Below, in pieces: positions 10,200 to 18,625 of a stretch of 64,000 bases of DNA. The DNA lies in NCBI RefSeq assembly GCF_001019615.1, contig NZ_JNBQ01000006.1:62001-126000 (forward strand), read 5' to 3'. Source of the stretch: Cellulosimicrobium funkei. Lineage in GTDB: Bacteria; Actinomycetota; Actinomycetes; Actinomycetales; Cellulomonadaceae. The notes below the pieces were generated by a model. It was not told the DNA's origin, ran no database searches, and saw only the letters and a program-made list of their open reading frames with translations. Position numbers and translations under genes: made by a program. Positions within the stretch are counted from its first letter, which is position 1. Each line of letters begins with the position of its first letter.

Positions 10200-10258
10200 T
10201 AGAGCCTCCGGTCGTGAGGTAGAACCCGTGGGGATCTACCTCGCGGCCGGAGGCTCTA
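10200..10258 (-). terminator. 24-bp inverted repeat after the aspartate aminotransferase gene
   Basis: Arms 10200-10223 and 10235-10258 pair with two mismatches around an 11-base loop. It lies 20 bases past the aminotransferase stop and insulates the ABC transporter genes from readthrough. Confidence 0.7.
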
Positions 10259-10279
10259 TCTCGCGGGGGTCGGAGACCT

Positions 10280-11563
10280 CTACTGCGCGGCGGCCTCCGC
10301 GGCGGCGAGGAGGACGCAGGTCGCGACGCCGTCCATGGCGACGCGAACCTCCTCGATCGGGGGGAGGGTCGGCGCGAGGCGGAGGACCTTGTCCTCGGGG
10401 TCGTTGCCGTAGGGGAACGGGGCGCCGGCGGGCGTGAGCGCGATGCCGGCTGCCTTCGCGAGCTCGACGACGCGCGAGGCGGTGCCCGGGACGACGTCGA
10501 GGCTGACGAAGTAGCCACCCTTCGGCTCGGTCCACGACGCGACGCCGGCGTCGCCGAGACGCTCGGAGAGGATGCTCGTGACGGCGTCGAACTTGGGGGC
10601 GATGATGTCGCGGTGCTTGCGCATGTGGGCGCGCACGCCGTCCGCGTCGCCGAAGAACAGCGCGTGGCGGAGCTGGTTGACCTTGTCCGGGCCGATGGAC
10701 TGGGCGGACAGGTGCTTCTTGTACCAGGCGACGTTCGCGGGGGACGACCCGAGGAAGGCGACACCGGCGCCGGCGAACGTGATCTTCGACGTCGAGGCGT
10801 AGAGGATCACGCGGTCGGGGTGGCCGGCCTCGGCGGCGAGCGCGATCGCGTCGGCGCTGCGGACCTCGTCGTCGGTGAGGTGGTGCAGCGCGTACGCGTT
10901 GTCCCACAGGATGCGGAAGTCCGGCGCCGCGGCGGGCACGGACACGAGCGCGCGCGCCACCTCCTCGGTGACGACCGACCCGTCGGGGTTCGCGTAGGTC
11001 GGCACGACCCACATGCCCTTGATGGTGGGGTCGTTCACGACGAGCTCGGCGACGGCGGCGGCGTCGGGGCCGTCGGCGGTCATGGGCACGGTGACCATCT
11101 CGATGCCGAGCGCCTCGCACACGGAGAAGTGGCGGTCGTAGCCGGGCACGGGGCAGATCCAGCGGACCTTCTCCTCACGGCCCCAGGGGCGCTCGGAGCC
11201 GGGGACGCCGAAGAGGGTCGCGTACGCGAGCGTGTCGTACATGAGCGTGAGGCTCGCGTTGCCGCCCGCGAGGAGCTGCTCGACGGGGACGCCGAGCAGC
11301 TCGGCGAAGATCTCCCGGAGCTGCCGGAGGCCGTCGAGGCCGCCGTAGTTGCGGACGTCGGTGCCGTCGGCGTCGGTGTGCACGCCCTCGCCCGGGAGCG
11401 CGAGCAGGGCCTCGGAGAGGTCGAGCTGCTCGGCCGAGGGCTTGCCGCGCGTGAGGTCCAGCTTCAGCCCCAGGGCCTGCAGGTCGGCGTAGGCGCGACG
11501 CAGGTCGTCCAGGGACGACGCGAGGGTGGTGGTACCGGGTGCGGTGTGCTCGGGCGTGGTCAC
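10280..11563 (-). CDS. Aspartate aminotransferase, actinobacterial MocR-like (AspT) type
   Basis: A 427-residue fold-type I PLP enzyme of the Aminotran_MocR group found in Corynebacterium and Mycobacterium, which interconverts aspartate and oxaloacetate with glutamate. Family signatures: KLDLTRGKPSAEQLDLS, AGGNASLTLMYD, CPVPGYDRHF, PTYANPDG, DNAYALHHL and YASTSKITFAGAG with the PLP lysine. It lies 10 bases after rocD, yet TAGAGT stands 7 bases before GTG 11563, so it probably also has its own leaderless promoter. The GGAGG beside the GTG is too close to act as a ribosome site. Confidence 0.88.
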   Translation of the reverse strand: MTTPEHTAPGTTTLASSLDDLRRAYADLQALGLKLDLTRGKPSAEQLDLSEALLALPGEGVHTDADGTDVRNYGGLDGLRQLREIFAELLGVPVEQLLAGGNASLTLMYDTLAYATLFGVPGSERPWGREEKVRWICPVPGYDRHFSVCEALGIEMVTVPMTADGPDAAAVAELVVNDPTIKGMWVVPTYANPDGSVVTEEVARALVSVPAAAPDFRILWDNAYALHHLTDDEVRSADAIALAAEAGHPDRVILYASTSKITFAGAGVAFLGSSPANVAWYKKHLSAQSIGPDKVNQLRHALFFGDADGVRAHMRKHRDIIAPKFDAVTSILSERLGDAGVASWTEPKGGYFVSLDVVPGTASRVVELAKAAGIALTPAGAPFPYGNDPEDKVLRLAPTLPPIEEVRVAMDGVATCVLLAAAEAAAQ

Positions 11564-11570
11564 CCTCCGG

Positions 11571-11576
11571 ACTCTA
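11571..11576 (-). promoter_or_regulatory. -10 element TAGAGT overlapping the rocD stop codon
   Basis: On the minus strand TAGAGT is followed by 7 bases and the aminotransferase GTG. Its TAG is the rocD stop. This is the same arrangement as at manA. Confidence 0.45.
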
Positions 11577-12833
11577 CCGACCCCGCGCAAGGACCGTGAG
11601 CGCGTCCTCCAGGGCGGACAGCCCGGTCTCGAGGTCGTCGGCCGAGATGGTCAGCGGGGGAGCGAGGCGGATGGTGGAGCCGTGCGTGTCCTTGGCGAGG
11701 ACGCCGCGGGCGAGCAGGGCCTCGCACAGGTCGCGCCCCGTCCCGCGGGCGGGGTCGAGGTCGAGCCCCGCCCACAGCCCGAGGCCGCGGGCGCCGTCGA
11801 GCAGCCCCGCGTCGACGAACCCGCCGAGCCGGTCCTGGAACCGCGCGCCGAGCTCGCGCGCCCGGCGCTGCGGCTCGCCGGAGGCCAGGAGGTCGACGAC
11901 GGCGAGACCGACCGCGCACGCGAGCGGGTTGCCGCCGAACGTGCTGCCGTGCGTGCCCGGGGTGAGCACCGCGAGCACGTCGCGCCGACCCACGACGGCG
12001 GACACGGGCAGGATCCCGCCGCCGAGCGCCTTGCCGAGCGTCACGAGGTCGGGGCGCACGCCCCACGTCTCGGTCGCGAGCGTCGTCCCCGCGCGGCCGA
12101 GCCCGGACTGGATCTCGTCCGCGACCAGCAGCACGTCGCGCTCGGCGGTGAGGGTACGCAGGCGCGGCCAGTAGTCGGCGGGCGGCACGACGACGCCGGA
12201 CTCGCCCTGCACGGGTTCGAGCAGCACCGCGACGGTGGTCTCGTCGATCGCGGCGGCGACGGCGTCGACGTCCCCGTACGGCACGAGGCGGAAGCCGGGG
12301 GTGTACGGGTCGAACCCGCGGCGCGCGTCCTCGTCGTCGGAGAACGACACGATCGTCGTCGTGCGGCCGTGGAAGTTCCCGGAGCCGACGACGATCGTCG
12401 CCTCTCCCGGTCGCACGCCCTTGACGTCGTAGCCCCACTTGCGCGCGGTCTTGATCGCGGTCTCGACCGCCTCGGCGCCGGTGTTCATCGGGAGCACGAG
12501 GGAGTCGGCCCCGCCGGTGGTGAGCGGTCCGACGAGCGCGGCGAGCGCCGCGGCGAACGGGTGCAGGAGGTCGTGGTCGAACGCGCGCGACGTGAGCGTG
12601 ACGCGGCCGAGCTGCGCGGTCGCGGCCGCGACGAGCGCAGGGTGCCGGTGCCCGAAGTTGAGGGCGGAGTAGCCCGCGAGGAAGTCGAGGTAGCGGCGGC
12701 CGTCGACGTCGGTGACCCACGACCCCTCGGCCGTCGCGACCGTCACGGGCAGCGGGTGGTAGTTGTGCGCGAGCGCGTCGCGCGGCGTCTCGTCCGCCGG
12801 CCCGGCGACCGGGCGGACGTCCTGCGCGGTCAC
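11574..12833 (-). CDS. rocD: Ornithine aminotransferase (class III)
   Basis: A 419-residue PLP enzyme turning ornithine and 2-oxoglutarate into glutamate semialdehyde and glutamate. Signatures: YLDFLAGYSALNFGHRHP, LVLPMNTGAEAVETAIKTAR (ornithine-type cofactor region), VGSGNFHGRT, LLEPVQGESGV, VADEIQSGLGRAG, LGKALGGGILPVSAV (PLP lysine) and HGSTFGGNPLA. GTG 12833 overlaps the upstream gene by 4 bases, so both are translated as a pair. The family is normally about 400 residues, so it is full length. Confidence 0.93.
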   Translation of the reverse strand: MTAQDVRPVAGPADETPRDALAHNYHPLPVTVATAEGSWVTDVDGRRYLDFLAGYSALNFGHRHPALVAAATAQLGRVTLTSRAFDHDLLHPFAAALAALVGPLTTGGADSLVLPMNTGAEAVETAIKTARKWGYDVKGVRPGEATIVVGSGNFHGRTTTIVSFSDDEDARRGFDPYTPGFRLVPYGDVDAVAAAIDETTVAVLLEPVQGESGVVVPPADYWPRLRTLTAERDVLLVADEIQSGLGRAGTTLATETWGVRPDLVTLGKALGGGILPVSAVVGRRDVLAVLTPGTHGSTFGGNPLACAVGLAVVDLLASGEPQRRARELGARFQDRLGGFVDAGLLDGARGLGLWAGLDLDPARGTGRDLCEALLARGVLAKDTHGSTIRLAPPLTISADDLETGLSALEDALTVLARGR

Positions 12834-13744
12834 GACGCGCTCCCGGCGGCCGCGGCCGATCCTGCGGCCATCTCGCGGATCTCGAGCGTGCAGCACTTGG
12901 CGCCGCCGCCTCCGCGCAGCAGCTCGGACGTGTCGACGGCGATCGTCTCGTAGCCACGCTCGCGCAGCGCCGCGGCGAGCCGCTCGGCGCGCGGGGCGTG
13001 CACGACGTGCGCGCCGTCGCTCACCGCGTTGAGGCCGAGCACGACGGCGTCCTCCTCGGTCGCGAGGAGCGCGTCGGGGTACCGCTCGCGCAGCACCTCC
13101 TGCGCCGCGGGCGAGAACGCGGGCGGGTAGTAGACGACGTCGACGGGAGGCGGGCCGGTGAGGGCGGGGTGCGCGCCGCCGTCGGACCCCCGGACGCCCG
13201 ACGCCTCACCGGAGTCCCCGCGCAGCACCGTGAGCGCGGTGTCGAGGTGGTAGAAGCGCGGGTCGACGAGCTCGAGCGTCACGACCTCGCGCCCCCACAG
13301 CGCCGCGGCCTCGGCGTGCGCGGCGCGGTCGGTGCGGAAGCCCGTCCCGGCGAGCACGACGTCGCCCGCCACGAGGAGGTCGCCCTCGCCCTCGTTGACG
13401 TGCTCGGCGAGGTGGGTGACGTAGCCGTGGTCGGCGAACCACTTGAGGTAGGCGGGGCCCTCGGGCCCGCGCTCGGGGTGCGTGAACCGCGCGGAGTAGA
13501 CGAGGCCGTCGACGACGGTCGCGCCGTTGGCGGCGTAGACCATGTCCGGCAGGCCCGGGACGGGGTCGATCGTCTCCACGGCGTGGCCGAGGTCGCGGTA
13601 GGTGTCGCGCAGGCGCTCCCACTGGGCGACCGCGAGCGGGGTGTCGACCGGGGTGCGCCGGTCCATCCACGGGTTGATCTCGTAGCTCACGGTGAAGTAC
13701 GTGGGCCGGCACATGAGGTAGTGCCGGGGCTGGCCTGGGCGCAT
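12830..13744 (-). CDS. Guanidino-group modifying enzyme (dimethylargininase/arginine dihydrolase-like)
   Basis: A 304-residue enzyme of the amidinotransferase fold. It begins PRHYLMCRPTYFTVSYEINPWM and keeps the family residues around AANGATVVDG, FADHGYVTH, EGEGDLL, FYHLDTALT and the C-terminal nucleophile in GGAKCCTLEIR. The pairing with rocD resembles the Rv2323c-Rv2322c locus of mycobacteria, where the protein is annotated dimethylargininase. Because the next gene uses ornithine, a reaction giving ornithine from arginine is also possible (inference). Start ATG has GAGGAGG 6 bases upstream. A variable loop lies near residues 180-195. Confidence 0.82.
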   Translation of the reverse strand: MRPGQPRHYLMCRPTYFTVSYEINPWMDRRTPVDTPLAVAQWERLRDTYRDLGHAVETIDPVPGLPDMVYAANGATVVDGLVYSARFTHPERGPEGPAYLKWFADHGYVTHLAEHVNEGEGDLLVAGDVVLAGTGFRTDRAAHAEAAALWGREVVTLELVDPRFYHLDTALTVLRGDSGEASGVRGSDGGAHPALTGPPPVDVVYYPPAFSPAAQEVLRERYPDALLATEEDAVVLGLNAVSDGAHVVHAPRAERLAAALRERGYETIAVDTSELLRGGGGAKCCTLEIREMAAGSAAAAGSAS

Positions 13745-13910
13745 CGCCGCCTCCTCGCGGGAGCCGGGCCTGCCGGGGTGGTGCGGCCCGGGTGGTGGCC
13801 GGACGGGGGATGCGTCCGGTGCTGCTGGTGGGCTGCCGGTTGGCTGCTGGATGCCAGCGTACGTCCGCGAACCGGGCGCGTCCTGGGACGACGCGCTCTC
13901 ACGCAGGGTG

Positions 13911-13939
13911 TTGACAGCGATATTCTATCGATATATCGT
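13911..13939 (+). promoter_or_regulatory. PadR promoter with embedded palindrome
   Basis: TTGACA (13911-13916), a 17-base spacer and TATCGT (13934-13939) form a near-consensus promoter. The perfect palindrome CGATATATCG (13929-13938) overlaps the -10. The AT-rich patch stands out in an otherwise GC-rich gap of 304 bases. Likely autoregulated by the PadR protein that follows; a leader of about 100 bases results. The rest of the gap (13745-13910) shows nothing clear. Confidence 0.6.
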
Positions 13940-14048
13940 TACCGTATCGCTGAGCCCGAGACGAGACTCGCGACCACCGCGAGGCCGCGTCGGCCCGCCA
14001 CCGCTCCGCGGATCACCCGGAGCCCCACGAACACAGGAGACACATCCC

Positions 14049-14948
14049 ATGAGCTACGCACACCAGCACCGGGGCAGGACCCCGGAGAACGTCCAGAACA
14101 TGTCCCAGCCGTTCGGCGCGCGTCCCGGGCCGCGCCCGGACCGCCGTCGTCGCGACGGCTTCCCACCCGTGCCCGACGACGCGGCCTGGTTCCGCGGCGA
14201 CGGCCCCTCCGGCCGTGGTCGGGGCGGCGCGCGCCGCGGCGGTGGCCGCGGGTTCGGCGGCCCGGCCGACGGCGGGCGGGGCTTCGGCCCCGGCGGGCCG
14301 GGCGACGACCGGCGAGGGTTCGGCCCGGGCTTCGGGCCGGGCGGCCCCGGCGGTCCCGGGTTCGGCCCGGGCCACGGCGGTCGTCGGCACGGCGGTCGCG
14401 GTCGCGGCCCCGGGCGCGCCGGTCGCGGCGACGTCCGCGCCGCCGTCCTGCTGCTCCTCGCCGAGCAGCCCATGCACGGCTACCAGGTCATCCAGGAGAT
14501 CGCCGAGCGGAGCGAGGGCCAGTGGCGCCCGAGCCCCGGCGCGGTCTACCCGGCGCTGAACCTGCTCCAGGACGAGGGGCTCGTCGAGCTCTCCGCCGAC
14601 GGCGGGCGCCGCCTCGCGACGCTCACCGAGGCGGGAGCCGCGTACGTCGCGGAGCACGCCGCCGAGCTGGGCGACCCGTTCGCCGACGCCGCCGGTCGCG
14701 GCGGGCGCTCGCGGCGCGAGCTGCGCGCGGGCGTCGAGGCCGTCGCCGCGGCGGTCCACCAGGTCGCCCGTACGGGCACCGACGAGCAGGCGCAGGCCGC
14801 GGCGGAGCTTCTCGAGCGCACGCGCCGCGAGCTCTACCTGATCCTCGCCGGCCCGGCTGCGACAGGCGCGGCGTCCGCCGCGGGCGACGCCGCGTCGTCG
14901 GGCACGCCCGTGGAGGACGCCCCGGTCGAGGACGCGCCGACCGCCTGA
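14049..14948 (+). CDS. PadR-family regulator with a long Gly/Arg-rich N-terminal region
   Basis: A 299-residue protein. Residues ~25-128 are low complexity, rich in Gly, Arg and Pro with GFGPG-type repeats. The PadR winged helix follows from RGDVRAAVLLLLAEQPMHGY, with EIAERSEGQWRPSPGAVYPALNLLQDEGL, the standard PadR core; a helical C-terminal dimerisation region and an acidic tail follow. ATG 14049 follows AGGAGA. No transporter lies downstream in the same direction, so its target is unclear apart from its own promoter. The disordered arm may bind DNA unspecifically (speculative). Confidence 0.87.
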   Translation: MSYAHQHRGRTPENVQNMSQPFGARPGPRPDRRRRDGFPPVPDDAAWFRGDGPSGRGRGGARRGGGRGFGGPADGGRGFGPGGPGDDRRGFGPGFGPGGPGGPGFGPGHGGRRHGGRGRGPGRAGRGDVRAAVLLLLAEQPMHGYQVIQEIAERSEGQWRPSPGAVYPALNLLQDEGLVELSADGGRRLATLTEAGAAYVAEHAAELGDPFADAAGRGGRSRRELRAGVEAVAAAVHQVARTGTDEQAQAAAELLERTRRELYLILAGPAATGAASAAGDAASSGTPVEDAPVEDAPTA

Positions 14949-14960
14949 CCTCCCCGACCC

Positions 14961-15020
14961 GCCGAACCCGGGGTCGCTCCCCACCCGCAGCCGCGGACGA
15001 GGAGCGACCCCGGGTTCGGC
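14961..15020. terminator. Perfect 20-bp hairpin between convergent padR and tetR
   Basis: Arms 14961-14980 and 15001-15020 match perfectly around a 20-base loop. The stem core CGAACCCGGGGT recurs in the hairpin at 30792-30847. Confidence 0.75.
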
Positions 15021-15049
15021 GTCTCTGCGTCCGCCGACCCGGTGGGCGT

Positions 15050-15676
15050 TCAGTCCTCGCTCGGGCCGAACGCCGCGAGGAACGTGTCCACGCCGTCGTC
15101 GATCGTGCCGCGCAGCTCGGCCGGGTCGAGCACCCGCGAGCCGTACCCGCTCGTGACGAGCGCGTCGTCGGCCACGAGCGCGAGGAGCTGGCGGGCCGCG
15201 CGACGCGGGTCGCGCACGCGCAGCCGTCCTGCGGTCGCGAGCTGGGCGAGCTTGCCCGCGAGCCGGTCGATCGTGCGCTCCCGGCTGCCCCGGCTGACCT
15301 CGTCGACGACCGCGGGGAACCGCGCGCGCTCGCCGAGCTGGAGCCGGATCACGGCGGCCCCGTCGTCGTGCGTCACGCAGCCGACGAGGGCGTCGCCGAG
15401 CCGCGTCAGCTCGCCCCGCAGGTCGTCGCCGTCGAGGTCGATCGCGTCGATCACGGCGTCGACCCGTTCGTTCGCGCGCCGCGCGCCGCGTCGCAGAGTC
15501 TCCTCGAACAGCGTGGCCTTGTCGCCGAAGTGGCTGTAGACGGTCGGCTTCGCCACCCCCGCGACGCGGGCGACCTCGTCGATGTTCCCGCCGTCGTAGC
15601 CGTCGCGGGAGAACACCTCGAGGGCGGCGTCGAGCATCGCCTCGCGGCGGTCCGTGCGGGGCTGGGCGGTGGCCAT
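15050..15676 (-). CDS. TetR-family regulator
   Basis: A 208-residue regulator with a canonical N-terminal helix-turn-helix: REAMLDAALEVFSRDGYDG, IDEVARVAGVAKPTVYSHFG, DKATLFEETL. The C-terminal half is all-helical, of the type that binds small hydrophobic ligands. It diverges from the MFS gene with only 54 bases between them, so it most likely represses that pump and itself from the shared operators. Confidence 0.88.
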   Translation of the reverse strand: MATAQPRTDRREAMLDAALEVFSRDGYDGGNIDEVARVAGVAKPTVYSHFGDKATLFEETLRRGARRANERVDAVIDAIDLDGDDLRGELTRLGDALVGCVTHDDGAAVIRLQLGERARFPAVVDEVSRGSRERTIDRLAGKLAQLATAGRLRVRDPRRAARQLLALVADDALVTSGYGSRVLDPAELRGTIDDGVDTFLAAFGPSED

Positions 15677-15696
15677 GGCTTGATCTTACCTGGGGG

Positions 15697-15741
15697 TTGT
15701 GCAGACTGAACTCCTGCGTATAGTGAACGCATGAGTTCAGT
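15697..15741 (+). promoter_or_regulatory. Promoter and operator of the divergent tetR/MFS pair
   Basis: TTGTGC (15697-15702), 16 bases, then TATAGT (15719-15724), which ends 6 bases before the MFS ATG: a leaderless start. Two inverted repeats overlay it: ACTGAACTC (15705-15713) with GAGTTCAGT (15733-15741), and TGAAC-N6-GTTCA (15724-15739) spanning the start codon. These are the best candidates for TetR binding. Confidence 0.6.
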
Positions 15742-17152
15742 TGCGGAAACCAGAGAGTTCACCGGAGCGTCCGGCGCCGCGCGGTCGAACGCGGGCATCG
15801 TCCTCCTCACCGCGGGCGGGGTCCTCGCCCTGCTCGCCACGACGATCGTCGGCGCCACGGTCCCCGCCCTCGCGCACGAGCTGGGCGCGGGGTCGTCGGT
15901 GCACTGGGTCACGACGGCGTACCTCCTCGCGACCGCCGTCGCGGTCCCGCTCGGAGGGTGGGCGAGCCTGCGGTTCGGTGTGCGCGCCACGTGGCTCACG
16001 GGCCTCGCGGTGTTCGTCGTCGGGGCGACGGTCGCGGCGCTCGCCCCCGACCTGGGGACGCTCGTCGTCGCGCGCGGGGTCCAGGGGCTCGGGGGTGGGG
16101 CACTCGAGCCGCTCATGCTCACCGCCGTCGCGCGCGCCGCAGGCCCGGCGCGCATGGGCCGGGTCATGGGCGTCGTCGCTGCCGCGATGTCGATCGGCCC
16201 GCTCGCCGGGCCGGTGCTCGGCGGCGTCGCCGCGGACACCGTGGGCTGGCGGTGGTCGCTCGGGCTCATCGCCGTGCTCGGGGTGGTCGTGCTCGTCGGG
16301 TCGGTCGTCACGGTCCGCGACGCCGAGCGGACGCCGGTCCGGCTCGACGCCGTCGGCCTCGCCCTCCTCGCGACCGCGACGTCGACCGCGCTCGTCGCGC
16401 TCTCCCGCGGGGCCGCGGCCGGTGTCGACGGCGGGCTCGTCGCGCTCGTCGCCGTGTCGGCGCTCGGCTTCGTCGCCTTCGTGCTCGTCGCCCGGCGTCG
16501 CGGGGCGGCGGCGATCGTCGACCTCGGGACGTTCCGGTACCCGGGGTTCGCCCCGGGCATCGTCATCATGGCGCTGCTGGGCCTGTCGATCTACCCGCTG
16601 TTCTTCGGCCTGCCGCAGTACCTCGTGAGCGTCGCCGGGCTCTCCGCGTCCGTCGCGGGCGCGATGCTCGTGCCGTACGCCGTCGGGACGCTCGTCGCGA
16701 TGCCCGTCGCGGGTCGGTGGAGCGACCGGCTCGGCGCGCCCCGCCCGGTCGCGGCAGGCGCGGTCGTCGCCCTCGTCGGAGCGGTCCTCCTCGTCACGAG
16801 CGGACCGTCGACCCCGTTCGCGGTGTTCGTCGTGGCGTCCCTCGCGATCGGGCTGGGCCTCGGCTCGATCGGCAGCCCGACCGTCTCCGCGGTCTATCGC
16901 GCGCTGCCGGTCCCGCTCGTCCCCTCGGGCAGCACCGTGCTCTTCATCGGCAACCAGCTCGGCGGGGCGCTGGGCGTCGCCGTCCTGGCGGCGATCCTCG
17001 CTGCGGCCGGCGGCCGCGGCGCGGGAGGGTGGCCGGCGGCCGCGGGCGCCACGCCGTTCTGGCTCGCCGTCGTCGCCGCGGTGCTCGTGGCCGTGCTCGC
17101 CCCGGCGCTCCGCGCGCCGGCGGTCTCACCGACCGCCGGTGCTGCCGCGTGA
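15731..17152 (+). CDS. MFS multidrug transporter (DHA2/EmrB-QacA type)
   Basis: A 473-residue membrane protein with about 14 hydrophobic segments. DHA2 signatures include the first helix with IVGATVPALAHEL, WVTTAYLLATAVAVPLGGW, RGVQGLGGGALEPL and antiporter motif C GPLAGPVLGG. Exports drugs or toxic compounds by proton antiport. No Shine-Dalgarno precedes the ATG; TATAGT six bases upstream supports a leaderless mRNA. Regulated by the adjacent TetR protein (inference from the shared operators). Confidence 0.88.
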   Translation: MSSVAETREFTGASGAARSNAGIVLLTAGGVLALLATTIVGATVPALAHELGAGSSVHWVTTAYLLATAVAVPLGGWASLRFGVRATWLTGLAVFVVGATVAALAPDLGTLVVARGVQGLGGGALEPLMLTAVARAAGPARMGRVMGVVAAAMSIGPLAGPVLGGVAADTVGWRWSLGLIAVLGVVVLVGSVVTVRDAERTPVRLDAVGLALLATATSTALVALSRGAAAGVDGGLVALVAVSALGFVAFVLVARRRGAAAIVDLGTFRYPGFAPGIVIMALLGLSIYPLFFGLPQYLVSVAGLSASVAGAMLVPYAVGTLVAMPVAGRWSDRLGAPRPVAAGAVVALVGAVLLVTSGPSTPFAVFVVASLAIGLGLGSIGSPTVSAVYRALPVPLVPSGSTVLFIGNQLGGALGVAVLAAILAAAGGRGAGGWPAAAGATPFWLAVVAAVLVAVLAPALRAPAVSPTAGAAA

Positions 17153-17178
17153 GCGCCCGGCACGACGGCGGGACGCCC

Positions 17179-17676
17179 CTAGCGGTGGGCGGACAGGCGG
17201 GCCTCGAGGCGTCGCAGCGACACGTGCATCATCACGCGCAGCGCGAGCCCGACGAGCGGCGCGGTCACCGCGCGGGGTACGGGGCCGGCGAGGTAGGCCT
17301 GCTCCCACCACACGACGCGGCAGCGGTCGGGGCCGTGCGGCACGACGTCGAACCCGGCGTCGCCGAGCAGCACCGGACCGAGCTTGCGCACGCGCGTGGT
17401 CCCCGTGCGCTCCGCCGCGACGGACGGGCGGTCGAGCGACTCGACGACCATGCGGTCCGTGAACCCGCGGCCTGTGCGCCCGACGCGCGGCCCGCTCACC
17501 ATCGTGAAGCGGTCGCCGACCTCCGGCCCGCGGGCGGCGGGGGTCGCCATCACGGTGAGCGGGATCCAGCGCGGGTGCGTGCGCGGGTCGGCCACCCACG
17601 CGAACGCGACGGACGCGTCGACGTCGAGCTCGCGCGCCACGGCGACCCGCCGCACGGGTCGGTTCGGGCGTGTCAC
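17179..17676 (-). CDS. SRPBCC-fold (polyketide cyclase/START-like) protein
   Basis: A 165-residue small protein with the SRPBCC pattern: an N-terminal strand ELDVDASVAFAWVADPRTHPRW, then GPEVGDRFTMVSGPRVG and a long C-terminal helix with APLVGLALRVMMHVSLRRL. The fold forms a hydrophobic ligand cavity; its ligand is unknown. GTG 17676 overlaps the upstream EcsC-family stop by 4 bases, so it is the second gene of that pair. Confidence 0.75.
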   Translation of the reverse strand: MTRPNRPVRRVAVARELDVDASVAFAWVADPRTHPRWIPLTVMATPAARGPEVGDRFTMVSGPRVGRTGRGFTDRMVVESLDRPSVAAERTGTTRVRKLGPVLLGDAGFDVVPHGPDRCRVVWWEQAYLAGPVPRAVTAPLVGLALRVMMHVSLRRLEARLSAHR

Positions 17677-18593
17677 TCCGCGTCGCGCGCGGGGGTGTGG
17701 TCCCGCCGCCCGCGCCCGGGCAGGAGGCGACGGCGGCGCCGCGGGCTCGCGGCGTCGTCGGGCACGGGGACGAGCCGCGGCGGCGCGTCCTCGACCGGTG
17801 ACTCCACGACCTCCAGGAGCCGCCCGAACACCGACGGCGGCGGGCCGAACGCGCGCCGGGACTGGCCGATCACGCCGTGCCCGAGCGCGCGCGCCCCCGC
17901 GACGCCCACCACGGCGCCGACGCCGAACGGGACGAGCCTCCCGATCGCGAGGCCGGACTGCTTGGCGAGCTGCGTGCGCAGGAAGCGGTTGCCGAGCGCC
18001 TTGTTCACCTTGACGAGCGTCCCGGCGGGCATGCTCGTCAGCAGGACCTTGCCCCACGCGAGGCCCGACCCCTGGGTCGCGCGCTCCACGTCGCGGGCGC
18101 CCTTCTCGCCGAGCACCGTGGCGAGGAGCAGGGCGCGGCGGCGCGCGACGTCGTCCACGGCGATCCCGTGCACGTCCGCCACCGCGAGCGCGAACGCCGC
18201 GGAGGACGCGAAGAACGTCGCGATGTCGCTCGACGTCAGCGCGATCCCGACCCCCGTCCCGACCGCCGGGAACGCCGCCACCGCACCGACGGCGCCGCCC
18301 GCGGCCTGGATGACGAGCAGGTACTCGCGCTCGAGGATCCGCACGATCTGGGCAGGGCTCGCCTCCGGGTTCCGACGGCGGACCCCGTCGACGTGCGCCC
18401 GGATGACGTGCGACGGGATCGTCACGGCCTTGTCGAGCGCCGCGTCGAGCAGCGGGGTGGGCCGGTAGGCGGCCCAGTCGACGGCGTCCTGCGTCGAGAC
18501 GTCCGCGCGCGTGCCCTCCGGGGGCGGCGTGCCGTACGCGGGCGTGCCGCCACGAGGCACTGGAGTTCTCGAGGGGTCCTGCTGCTGCGCCAT
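17673..18593 (-). CDS. EcsC-family protein
   Basis: A 306-residue protein. A Pro/Gly-rich N-terminus leads to the EcsC domain (residues ~40-245): LDKAVTIPSHVIRAHVDGVRRRNP, a hydrophobic stretch AAGGAVGAVAAFPAVGTGVG, then ALAVADVHGIAVDDVARRRALLL, matching EcsC family members. It probably associates with the membrane; function is not established. The C-terminus is basic. GGGAGG lies 5 bases before the ATG. Translation is coupled to the SRPBCC gene. Confidence 0.8.
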   Translation of the reverse strand: MAQQQDPSRTPVPRGGTPAYGTPPPEGTRADVSTQDAVDWAAYRPTPLLDAALDKAVTIPSHVIRAHVDGVRRRNPEASPAQIVRILEREYLLVIQAAGGAVGAVAAFPAVGTGVGIALTSSDIATFFASSAAFALAVADVHGIAVDDVARRRALLLATVLGEKGARDVERATQGSGLAWGKVLLTSMPAGTLVKVNKALGNRFLRTQLAKQSGLAIGRLVPFGVGAVVGVAGARALGHGVIGQSRRAFGPPPSVFGRLLEVVESPVEDAPPRLVPVPDDAASPRRRRRLLPGRGRRDHTPARDAE

Positions 18594-18625
18594 GGCGCCT
18601 CCCGTCATCGCGTGCCGGTCCCGCG

